Source: Actinostola sp. cb2023 (lineage: Eukaryota; Cnidaria; Anthozoa; Actiniaria; Actinostolidae). From it: DNA of 64,000 bases. Positions within the stretch are counted from its first letter, which is position 1; every line of letters begins with the position of its first letter. Location: positions 224,859 to 288,858 of the forward strand of contig JAUJYZ010000104.1 of the NCBI GenBank assembly GCA_033675265.1, given 5' to 3'. A program made the position numbers and the translations under genes. Shown in pieces: positions 45,440 to 57,100 of this stretch. The notes under the pieces were generated by a model. It was not told the origin of the DNA, ran no database searches, and saw only the letters and a list, made by a program, of their open reading frames with translations.

Positions 45440-45760
45440 GGTAAGGGTGTGCCGCGGACACCTCAAAACCCTGACCCTATCCCAAACCTAAAATTTTGAT
45501 TTTCCATACCCTATTCCAGACTTAAGCTTAAAAATGTACACCCTATCCCAGACTAAAGCTTTAAAATGTATACCTTAACCCAGATTGAAAGCGTGCTAAA
45601 GGGATATGTAAACTGATAGTGGCGTTATTGCGGAAACCATACCCTATACCAGACCAAAACGTACCCGATCCCAGCCTAAAAAGGCTAAAATTGATACCCT
45701 ACCCCAGACCTGGGAGCTCAAAAACCATACCCTATCCCACGGCACATACCCGTATAGCGT
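45440..45760. repeat. degenerate array of CCCTATCCCAGAC-type units
   Basis: TACCCTATCCCAGACTAAA-like phrases recur about seven times at irregular 30-50-bp spacing, diverged. No coding content. The decay indicates an old minisatellite. Confidence 0.7.
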
Positions 45761-45983
45761 AAGTACCCCTGCCCCTGGGTTTTAGTTACTGACAAAAACT
45801 ACTACAGATGAATAGTACAAAAAGCTGTTAATGAAACAAACCTGGAATACAGAATGTAGGTGAATGACAATTTAGGATTTAGGTGAATGTCAATTTAGCT
45901 TCGGTTTGATACTACAGTATAAATACAGCCCAAACTTGGCACTAATGACACCCAGCATGTGGACTATACTATCAGTAATACCA

Positions 45984-46203
45984 TGATGGGGAGGGGAGGG
46001 GAGGGGGGGGGGGGGAGGGGGGAGGGGAGGGGGAGGGGAGGGAGGGGAGGGGGAGGGGGAGGGGAGGGGAGGGGAGGGGAAGGGGGGGGGGGGGGAGGGG
46101 AAGGGGAGGGGGGGAGGGGGAGGGGGGGAGGGGAGGGGAGGGGGGGAGGGGAGGGGGGGAGGGGAGGGGAGGGGGAGGGGAGGGGAGGGGGAGGGGAGGG
46201 TAA
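45984..46203 (+). repeat. 220-bp G/A-only low-complexity block
   Basis: Mostly (GGGGA)n and (GGGA)n with G runs up to about 13. Pyrimidines are absent from the core. It is a strong candidate for G-quadruplex or triplex structure and likely to be inaccurately assembled. The ORFs across it are compositional artefacts. Confidence 0.95.
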
Positions 46204-46403
46204 GGGCAAACATGTTCAAAGGCTCATTGTGTTACAACGTGTTTGTTGTCTTGGCAATGTCACTGGGCCGTAAAAGTATCCTATTTTGCATACTGACCCG
46301 AACAATCACTTTAACATTTAAGCCGATATTATAAATACTGTAGTGCCCGCAATTCGAGTGTAACCGATCTAAAAATACCAAATAATGTTTGTATATAGTC
46401 TCC

Positions 46404-46530
46404 TCCGCAGGCAACTCCTTGGGGTTTGGGGTTCCTGTGTGACGAAGAGAGGGAAATGGGGAGAGAGAAAAAAGACGAAGGGTGGAGGGGGAGAGGAAGG
46501 AGAAGGAAAAGAAAGAGGAGTTGCCTGCCA
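46404..46530. repeat. purine-rich segment bracketed by an inverted decamer
   Basis: GCAGGCAACTCC at 46405 and GGAGTTGCCTGC at ~46515 flank a ~95-bp purine-rich interior (GAGAGGGAAATGGGGAGAG). It lies just upstream of the RecQ remnant and may be a small insertion that replaced its 5' exons. Confidence 0.55.
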
Positions 46531-47257
46531 AAATTGAACAACAGATTATCACTTCGCGCATGATAGCTGCGCATACCAAATAAAATCTTTGATCGCCGAC
46601 CAAGTTGCACGGTGCGAGCAGTCGGGAATCGCGGCTTGTCAATTTACTGGCGATATACCAGATGAAGTTCAGCAAGCTCAACTTGCGGGGTTGGAAAATT
46701 TGAAGCTGATATTTTCAACTCCAGAGTTACTTGAGGAAGGAGCGTTCAGCGAAAGGATAAGCTTACTTTTCGAGAACAATGGCATCGAACGCATTGTGTT
46801 TGACGAGGCTCACACCATATCGACCTGGAGGAGTACCTTTCGTCCTTCATATAAAACAGTCTGTGAACAGCTAGCGAAAGTTTTGTACCCAAAACTTCTT
46901 CTAAGTGCAACCATCAACCACAAGATTGAAAGTGAACTGAAGGAACTGTTTGGAAATGTCACTGTGTACAGGAACAGTGTCTTCAGAGAAAATATATTCT
47001 TAGAGGTCAAAGAAAAGAGCAAAAAGCTTTATGATGATCTAAGCAATTTCATAAAAGAACGAGTGGGACAGTGTGGCATTATTTATGCAGTCCTGCCACA
47101 TGATGTAGCTAAAATCCATGCAGAGTTAGTTAAACGTAATGTGACAGCAGTTAAGTACCATGGACAGCTAAGTGAAGAAGTGAAATCCTCAAGTCTTTCC
47201 CAATGGATGGATGGCTTAGCCGATGTCATCGTTGCCATCTCCTCTTTTGGCATGGGA

Positions 47258-47748
<491 letters not shown>

Positions 47749-48588
47749 AGCAGTTTGCCGTCTGTACTACAACTACTCTGACAAAACCTCTCTATACAAG
47801 TTGTTTAGCCACCAAGAAGAAAATTTAAGTATGCAGTGTGGTAATCTTAATGACCTGGTTGCCTTCTTTGAAAATCCTGTGCAATGCAGACACAAGGCTA
47901 TCATGACATACTATGGTGAAAGTAGAGACAACTTTATATGTATTTCAAATTGCGACAACTGCAAGAATAGAGGGATGTACATGGTGAATGATGGAACAAC
48001 AGATGCATTGAAAGTTGTTCAAGCATTTGTGCAACTTTCTGGTAGGGAAATAACATGCAATACCTTGAAGTTGTTTTTAACAAAAAGTAATCAGAAGGTA
48101 ATCAGGGAAAGTGGTATGGACGCATTCTCAAATTATGGTGCTCTGGAAAAAAAAATTGTTCCTGTCATCTTGCTTGAAAAATTTCTCCACATTTTAATTG
48201 CCGAGGACATTCTGTCTGAAAAAGTTCAAAAGAAAGGTAAAAACCTTTATTTTTATGTTACTTTAGGTTCTACAGCGCATGACTTGCTGGCTCTTAATGT
48301 TAATGTTAAAGTGTATATCACCTGAAATTTTTTGTTATTTCTATGAAAAGTCTTAGATAAGTAGAAAATAATTTTGAAAGTTTGGAACGAAAATCACAAC
48401 ATTATCATCGTATTTTTGGCTCGCAAAGTTCGTAAAAGAGCCAAATTTCCGAGCTTACAAAGAGGACTGGTACGAGTGGCTCGTGACGTCATCGCAGGGA
48501 TCACTTCTCTTGGTCAACAAAGAAACACACGAGAGTTCACGAGAGTCTACTTGTAGTTGGTTTCAGTTGGTTTAGGTTTTCCCTGAAT

Positions 48589-50105
48589 ATGTCGAGCGAT
48601 AGCGATATTTCTCTCTCAGAACAAAGCGAAGTTGACTCTGAAGTCAATTTCCAACAAAATTACGCACTGGAGAGCGAGGATATAAATTCTCTTGTGGCTG
48701 AAGATCTCGAACACCTACATGTAGGTGCCTACCACTCATACCAGCCATATTCAGATGAACCTCTCGCTGACGAAGACTGGCTTTCCGAATTTTATGACGA
48801 AAAAGAACAGGAAGAAGAACGAGTTCATGAACTTCAAAGACGTCTCGATGGAGATGAAGCTGTTAGTTCGTGGTAAGAGCCTATTAAACTGTTGAATCGT
48901 TTTACATTCGCTGTATAAAGAAGTCACGGCACGGACGTGCCATGCCGTGACTTTTTACTTCAGTCATACACAAGCCTACATTTGTAGTCACGAAAGTACC
49001 ACAAGCATATGAAATCTGCTCAACAAGTGCGTGTGCTAACCTCTATGTAGTCCTTTATATCTCCTCTATTTTATTTCAGGTGCCAATGTGGAAAGTGCGA
49101 GATCACATATCTTCAGAGCGCCAAAGAGTGTTGTTGTTGTCAAGAAATCGAGCAGTGTGTCGAGGCTCTTAACAACGAACGTGTCCACAAGATGGTCGAG
49201 ACTATACTGCCATGCATTACACAACACCCAGGTTTCGATGCTGTATGTCTCAATGAATGGACTTTGAGGCTTGCAGCTGATAAATTTAGACGATTGGACG
49301 GAAAGAAGTACAGTCAAAGTGGATCTGAAGACGTGTAAGTCTAACCATATAATAATATTATTTAAAAATTGTCATTTTATTTTCTTGTTTTGCCACATTG
49401 AATTGTAAAATTTATATTTCAAAAATAAAAAATATATTTCAAAACTCCTAAGACTTCGATCACCCACATCCCCAACGTGTATTTCATATTTATATAAACT
49501 ATTATAACAAAATACTTGGATGTAATTTTCGTGTTTAATTTTTTCATGTTTGATTTTGAATACAGATAAACAGTAGTCTATTTTAGCATAATATAATTTA
49601 AATAAGCTTACTTCGCAGAATAAACATTTAATTTATAATCATTTTTAAAAAAAAAAAAAAAAATAGATAAAACTACAATATAGAAATAACAAATAAATCC
49701 CATGGGACATACAATAACTGAGTAAGCAGGCTATGTTCAAACCCCAAACTAGCTGTGTCTCTTGTCCATGATTTAGGTGCAACTAATGCAATGTATTACC
49801 ACTACCCGAAAGTCAAAGTTCAGAAGCTGTGATGACACTTGATCATGTTTGGGAAATACATTGTGACTTTTACTTTTTTCAGATTTTTTCGTGCTGTTTC
49901 GTATAGGCAGTTCACCCATTTGGTGCATGGATTCTTGGGGAGAACCAAAAGGATTGCTCTTCCTGCATGTACTTACAATGCTATTCATTCTCACTTCAAA
50001 CCAGAAAATGAAGAGTGCGAATTCAGGGGTTTTGAGGATGATGATGTGGACAATGACGATGAGGACGATGATGAGGACGACAATGATGATGAGGACGATG
50101 ACTAG
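48589..50105 (+). CDS. P2X7 intracellular-tail-like zinc protein, three exons, intact
   Basis: Exons 48589-48872, 49080-49334 and 49883-50105 have GTAAG donors and TTTCAG acceptors, and phases match. The product is 253 residues. The first ~94 residues are acidic (MSSDSDISLSEQSEVDSE). Exon 2 opens with WCQCGKCEI, then CCCCQEIEQCVE, ILPCITQHPGFDAVCLNEW. Exon 3 has SYRQFTHLVHGFLGRTKRIA, LPACTYNAIHSHFKPEN and a low-complexity Asp/Glu tail. This is the C-terminal cysteine-rich module of P2X7 receptors in stand-alone form, which binds zinc and in the receptor forms a cytoplasmic ballast domain. No channel segments are present. A CRE palindrome, TGACGTCA, lies ~100 bp upstream. The exon layout equals that of the gene inside the Kolobok element at 6171-7290 except for an extra last intron, so the two are paralogues. 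Confidence 0.85.
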
Positions 50106-50323
50106 AGTGATTGTACTTTACCAGTGAAATACAAACTAATGGCTACATACATGTAGTTATACCCATTAGACACAATTAAACAGTAAATTATTTAGTGTAC
50201 ATTATGTATTGTTAGTTTTCTCACCTTATGGTTACAATATTTCAAAATATTGTAACCATATATTTGAACTTTGTACAGAATGCATACACATAGTGCATCC
50301 ATATATCAGGTACATTTCCCTGA

Positions 50324-51176
50324 CTACCCCTCTGTTTTGTTTCTTGGGCAGTCCAATACATTTTTGTGCCCTTTCATGGGATTCTTACAGAGGGAACAAT
50401 GTGGCTTGGACTTGGTTTGTTGCTGTGTATGAACTGGAGCCTCACTTGCTAAAAGGTGTTCTGGAAATGACAGTTTCAATAAGATTAGTTCACCAAATAC
50501 AGTTTTAATTTGAATCGAGATGTCCACACTGACAATAAAGAGGATGAGTTTTTGACATATTTCTACCTGGATTGCTGGGCTGCACAGCCTCTACAACCAT
50601 GCTCCTTCTTTCATCTTTTTTTCTGATGGCGTCTTCCCTCGATTGCTTTTCTAACACTGAATTCATGGGAGGTGGTGTCATATCATTCAGTTCAGTTTTT
50701 GCCCCATCAAGACTTTTGTCCTGTAATGCTTTCATACAAGTTTCGATATTTCCTGCACTGTTTGGTTAGTCGCGTGCACTCATCACAGCATGGTTCCTAA
50801 AATCAATGCCACGAAACACGTGAGTTTTAACATTTTAATAGTGAAAGTATATTATGAGATCCAGATGTAATTTTTCCTCCAACTTACTTGGGTTGTTGAT
50901 AAGTTCACATTGTGAATTTGCTGAGAACTCGATTGGGCGATCTCGCCGATCTCGTGCTCACGCTCGTCAACCTCAATCTCGATGGTTTGATCATCACTCG
51001 GCCCAACAGCTTGATCTCCCGCTTTAGAATTACTCAGGCGAAGTTCGTCAGTTTTTATGGCAGAAATGGTCTCTTTCAGCACCTAGGGGTAAAAAAGAGC
51101 AATAACTATCCATGATGAAACTACAGATTAACTCGATCACAACTTTGCTTACCATACGACGTGATCGTGCAGACAT
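50324..51176 (-). CDS. four-exon zinc-knuckle protein, one frame break
   Basis: Exons 51176-51153, 51082-50888, 50796-50567 and 50460-50324. It starts MSARSRRM. Exon 2 is acidic and polar (TIEIEVDEREHEIGEIAQ). Exon 3 begins EPCCDECTRLTKQCRKYRN, a CxxC cluster, then must change frame by one base within TTGTATGAAAGC (~50730) to continue KALQDKSLDGAKTELND and MTPPPMNSVLEKQSR. Exon 4 ends with a zinc knuckle, CSLCKNPMKGHKNVLDCP. With the one-base correction all phases fit, including the final 1+2 junction. Function is unknown; the knuckle suggests nucleic-acid or protein binding. The start codon is only ~110 bp from the left edge of the satellite array, so its promoter is squeezed against it. Confidence 0.55.
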
Positions 51177-52725
51177 TGTCGTGACCTCTTTTGGCTTGTG
51201 GATTGATGGTACTACACAAATACCCACGCTATCACGCTTGAACCGAGGACGAATAGCTGCTGTTTGCCCTTCCAATTTAGAAAACATTGACCCCCCCCTC
51301 CCCCATAACAATGTTGATGATTGTCTACGTCGACCCCCATCGTTAATGAAAGTTGGAAACAACATTGGAACAGGGGGAGGGGGGTGGGGAGGGGGATAAG
51401 GTGCTCATATTAAAACATATTGCGCAATAACTAGTGTCCCAATTAATTTTGTCCAGGATTGTCTGAAAATTACATTTTATACAAAATGCAGTTTTTGGCA
51501 TTTGCGCAGCGCCAGAATAGTCCAGAAATGCATTTCTTTTCAACTCTATGATTGCGGCGAATCCAATCACGTAAAAATTTTGGGAATACATTCAGAAAAA
51601 AATAAATCATCGTCAGTAGACTTCCGTCGTTCGCTCTTTCTCGAAACTTCGGCGCTCGGCTCATTCTCGCGACTTCGTTGCTCGGCTCATTCTCGCGACT
51701 TCGTCGCTCGTTCTTTTTCGCGACTTCGTCACTAGCTATCAGAATAAAAAGTGTGGTTGACTTGTGACAAGTGTACACTCTCGGCCATTTCTAAATTCTT
51801 ATTAACGCGTGCTCATGCATGTTAAGCTGAATGATAGCCAATGTGTCCTTTGACCCGTCATTCGGCTCTGTGCATCAGGCATTCAGTCACCGACATCAAT
51901 TTACTATATTCATGGCTTCTATCTCCATTGTATTCCATTGCGAGAGTGTTACGCCCCCAGAGAAATCTAACAATTGCAATACTGGCATGTAATATATGTG
52001 ATATTTATATCATAATTGTTATATTACGCGCGCTGGTCGAGGGTTCTATGTTATTCGAGTACAGGCACACAAATGACGTCACAAAATCAATCGAGTTACG
52101 AAGCCAACGGTAAACAGATGATTAGTCCCTCGTTACGAGATGAAATAAGCTACCATACAACGTATTATTCTTCCCAGATTAATTGTCAACACTAAGTACT
52201 CAGCCTAAGAGAGGACAGAGTCATGATAGAAGCAAAACTGAGAAATCCCAACGGTTAACACTGCAAAACCCCATTTTGGAATAATTAAGAGTTAATGATC
52301 TATTTCCTTTATAAACTGACTATCGACATGTTAACCGTTGTATTTTATTCATTTGTTAGCATTAGTATCTGTTTATCGGTTAGGAAGAAAGATATATTGC
52401 ATTGGCCTAGATTACGCAGTAATGCACACAGTACTCTAAGAATATAGCGTTGTGAGCTTACATTTTAGCGGTGTGTTTACCGTTTAGTGTTGCGTTTACC
52501 GTGTGAATGACATCTCGCATTGTAAACCGGAAGTAAAAAATATATATACCACAGAAGAGATAAATTGGATACGGAAATGAATATGTCGTAGTCGAGACGA
52601 TTCTTCGGGGTTATGAGTGCACAAACACTCATTTTAGATGTGGTGCGCTTTTCAGACAATCCTGGCCAAAATGATTGGGACACCTGGCTTAATATCGATC
52701 TCAACATGAAAATATCCATATAACT

Positions 52726-52840
52726 TGACCCCCCCTCCCCCATAACAATGTTGATGATTGTCTACGTCGACCCCCATCGTTAATGAAAGTTGGAAACAAC
52801 ATTGGAACAGGGGGAGGGGGGGGGGTGGGGAGGGGGATAA
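52726..52840. repeat. C-run/G-run foldback spacer of the array monomer (representative)
   Basis: GACCCCCCCTCCCCC-type sequence with CATAACAATGTTG is mirrored about 45 bp later by CAACATTGGAACAGGGGGAG and a G run. The hairpin arms are therefore C-rich and G-rich on one strand. G-run length differs in almost every monomer (6 to 18 G). The left array border lies exactly at this spacer. Confidence 0.8.
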
Positions 52841-52874
52841 GGTGCTCATATTAAAACATATTGCGCAATAACTA

Positions 52875-54123
52875 GTGTCCCAATTAATTTTGTCCAGGAT
52901 TGTCTGAAAATTACATTTTATACAAAATGCAGTTTTTGGCATTTGCGCAGCGCCAGAATAGTCCAGAAATGCATTTCTTTTCAACTCTATGATTGCGGCG
53001 AATCCAATCACGTAAAAATTTTGGGAATACATTCAGAAAAAAATAAATCATCGTCAGTAGACTTCCGTCGTTCGCTCTTTCTCGAAACTTCGGCGCTCGG
53101 CTCATTCTCGCGACTTCGTTGCTCGGCTCATTCTCGCGACTTCGTCGCTCGTTCTTTTTCGCGACTTCGTCACTAGCTATCAGAATAAAAAGTGTGGTTG
53201 ACTTGTGACAAGTGTACACTCTCGGCCATTTCTAAATTCTTATTAACGCGTGCTCATGCATGTTAAGCTGAATGATAGCCAATGTGTCCTTTGACCCGTC
53301 ATTCGGCTCTGTGCATCAGGCATTCAGTCACCGACATCAATTTACTATATTCATGGCTTCTATCTCCATTGTATTCCATTGCGAGAGTGTTACGCCCCCA
53401 GAGAAATCTAACAATTGCAATACTGGCATGTAATATATGTGATATTTATATCATAATTGTTATATTACGCGCGCTGGTCGAGGGTTCTATGTTATTCGAG
53501 TACAGGCACACAAATGACGTCACAAAATCAATCGAGTTACGAAGCCAACGGTAAACAGATGATTAGTCCCTCGTTACGAGATGAAATAAGCTACCATACA
53601 ACGTATTATTCTTCCCAGATTAATTGTCAACACTAAGTACTCAGCCTAAGAGAGGACAGAGTCATGATAGAAGCAAAACTGAGAAATCCCAACGGTTAAC
53701 ACTGCAAAACCCCATTTTGGAATAATTAAGAGTTAATGATCTATTTCCTTTATAAACTGACTATCGACATGTTAACCGTTGTATTTTATTCATTTGTTAG
53801 CATTAGTATCTGTTTATCGGTTAGGAAGAAAGATATATTGCATTGGCCTAGATTACGCAGTAATGCACACAGTACTCTAAGAATATAGCGTTGTGAGCTT
53901 ACATTTTAGCGGTGTGTTTACCGTTTAGTGTTGCGTTTACCGTGTGAATGACATCTCGCATTGTAAACCGGAAGTAAAAAAATATATATACCACAGAAGA
54001 GATAAATTGGATACGGAAATGAATATGTCGTAGTCGAGACGATTCTTCGGGGTTATGAGTGCACAAACTCATTTTAGATGTGGTGCGCTTTTCAGACAAT
54101 CCTGGCCAAAATGATTGGGACAC
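52875..54123. mobile_element. TIR-bounded segment within one array monomer (representative)
   Basis: The left arm (52875-52910) reads GTGTCCCAATTAATTTTGTC then CAGGATTGTCTGAAAA. The right arm (54089-54123) is its complement with three differences, ending GATTGGGACAC. The length is 1249 bp, with about 190 bp of spacer to the next left arm. The termini resemble mariner/Tc1-type ends, but no transposase and no clear TA duplication is present (left flank ACTA, right flank CTGG). The interior carries three ~24-bp subrepeats, CTCGGCTCATTCTCGCGACT, and a CRE palindrome, TGACGTCA. Confidence 0.7.
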
Positions 54124-57100
54124 CTGGCTTAATATCGATCTCAACATGAAAATATCCATATAACTTGACCCCCCCTCCCCCATAACAATGTTGATGATTG
54201 TCTACGTCGACCCCCATCGTTAATGAAAGTTGGAAACAACATTGGAACAGGGGGAGGGGGGTGGGGAGGGGGATAAGGTGCTCATATTAAAACATATTGC
54301 GCAATAACTAGTGTCCCAATTAATTTTGTCCAGGATTGTCTGAAAATTACATTTTATACAAAATGCAGTTTTTGGCATTTGCGCAGCGCCAGAATAGTCC
54401 AGAAATGCATTTCTTTTCAACTCTATGATTGCGGCGAATCCAATCACGTAAAAATTTTGGGAATACATTCAGAAAAAAATAAATCATCGTCAGTAGACTT
54501 CCGTCGTTCGCTCTTTCTCGAAACTTCGGCGCTCGGCTCATTCTCGCGACTTCGTTGCTCGGCTCATTCTCGCGACTTCGTCGCTCGTTCTTTTTCGCGA
54601 CTTCGTCACTAGCTATCAGAATAAAAAGTGTGGTTGACTTGTGACAAGTGTACACTCTCGGCCATTTCTAAATTCTTATTAACGCGTGCTCATGCATGTT
54701 AAGCTGAATGATAGCCAATGTGTCCTTTGACCCGTCATTCGGCTCTGTGCATCAGGCATTCAGTCACCGACATCAATTTACTATATTCATGGCTTCTATC
54801 TCCATTGTATTCCATTGCGAGAGTGTTACGCCCCCAGAGAAATCTAACAATTGCAATACTGGCATGTAATATATGTGATATTTATATCATAATTGTTATA
54901 TTACGCGCGCTGGTCGAGGGTTCTATGTTATTCGAGTACAGGCACACAAATGACGTCACAAAATCAATCGAGTTACGAAGCCAACGGTAAACAGATGATT
55001 AGTCCCTCGTTACGAGATGAAATAAGCTACCATACAACGTATTATTCTTCCCAGATTAATTGGTCAACACTAAGTACTCAGCCTAAGAGAGGACAGAGTC
55101 ATGATAGAAGCAAAACTGAGAAATCCCAACGGTTAACACTGCAAAACCCCATTTTGGAATAATTAAGAGTTAATGATCTATTTCCTTTATAAACTGACTA
55201 TCGACATGTTAACCGTTGTATTTTATTCATTTGTTAGCATTAGTATCTGTTTATCGGTTAGGAAGAAAGATATATTGCATTGGCCTAGATTACGCAGTAA
55301 TGCACACAGTACTCTAAGAATATAGCGTTGTGAGCTTACATTTTAGCGGTGTGTTTACCGTTTAGTGTTGCGTTTACCGTGTGAATGACATCTCGCATTG
55401 TAAACCGGAAGTAAAAAATATATATACCACAGAAGAGATAAATTGGATACGGAAATGAATATGTCGTAGTCGAGACGATTCTTCGGGGTTATGAGTGCAC
55501 AAACACTCATTTTAGATGTGGTGCGCTTTTCAGACAATCCTGGCCAAAATGATTGGGACACCTGGCTTAATATCGATCTCAACATGAAAATATCCATATA
55601 ACTTGACCCCCCCTCCCCCATAACAATGTTGATGATTGTCTACGTCGACCCCCATCGTTAATGAAAGTTGGAAACAACATTGGAACAGGGGGAGGGGGGG
55701 GGTGGGGAGGGGGATAAGGTGCTCATATTAAAACATATTGCGCAATAACTAGTGTCCCAATTAATTTTGTCCAGGATTGTCTGAAAATTACATTTTATAC
55801 AAAATGCAGTTTTTGGCATTTGCGCAGCGCCAGAATAGTCCAGAAATGCATTTCTTTTCAACTCTATGATTGCGGCGAATCCAATCACGTAAAAATTTTG
55901 GGAATACATTCAGAAAAAAATAAATCATCGTCAGTAGACTTCCGTCGTTCGCTCTTTCTCGAAACTTCGGCGCTCGGCTCATTCTCGCGACTTCGTTGCT
56001 CGGCTCATTCTCGCGACTTCGTCGCTCGTTCTTTTTCGCGACTTCGTCACTAGCTATCAGAATAAAAAGTGTGGTTGACTTGTGACAAGTGTACACTCTC
56101 GGCCATTTCTAAATTCTTATTAACGCGTGCTCATGCATGTTAAGCTGAATGATAGCCAATGTGTCCTTTGACCCGTCATTCGGCTCTGTGCATCAGGCAT
56201 TCAGTCACCGACATCAATTTACTATATTCATGGCTTCTATCTCCATTGTATTCCATTGCGAGAGTGTTACGCCCCCAGAGAAATCTAACAATTGCAATAC
56301 TGGCATGTATATGATATGTGATATTTATATCATAATTGTTATATTACGCGCGCTGGTCGAGGGTTCTATGTTATTCGAGTACAGGCACACAAATGACGTC
56401 ACAAAATCAATCGAGTTACGAAGCCAACGGTAAACAGATGATTAGTCCCTCGTTACGAGATGAAATAAGCTACCATACAACGTATTATTCTTCCCAGATT
56501 AATTGTCAACACTAAGTACTCAGCCTAAGAGAGGACAGAGTCATGATAGAAGCAAAACTGAGAAATCCCAACGGTTAACACTGCAAAACCCCATTTTGGA
56601 ATAATTAAGAGTTAATGATCTATTTCCTTTATAAACTGACTATCGACATGTTAACCGTTGTATTTTATTCATTTGTTAGCATTAGTATCTGTTTATCGGT
56701 TAGGAAGAAAGATATATTGCATTGGCCTAGATTACGCAGTAATGCACACAGTACTCTAAGAATATAGCGTTGTGAGCTTACATTTTAGCGGTGTGTTTAC
56801 CGTTTAGTGTTGCGTTTACCGTGTGAATGACATCTCGCATTGTAAACCGGAAGTAAAAAATATATATACCACAGAAGAGATAAATTGGATACGGAAATGA
56901 ATATGTCGTAGTCGAGACGATTCTTCGGGGTTATGAGTGCACAAACACTCATTTTAGATGTGGTGCGCTTTTCAGACAATCCTGGCCAAAATGATTGGGA
57001 CACCTGGCTTAATATCGATCTCAACATGAAAATATCCATATAACTTGACCCCCCCCTCCCCCATAACAATGTTGATGATTGTCTACGTCGACCCCCATCG

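Noticed and set aside
45890..46273. Pro/Ser- and Gly-rich ORFs over the G/A block
   Set aside because: Purely compositional; every frame of (GGGGA)n is open.
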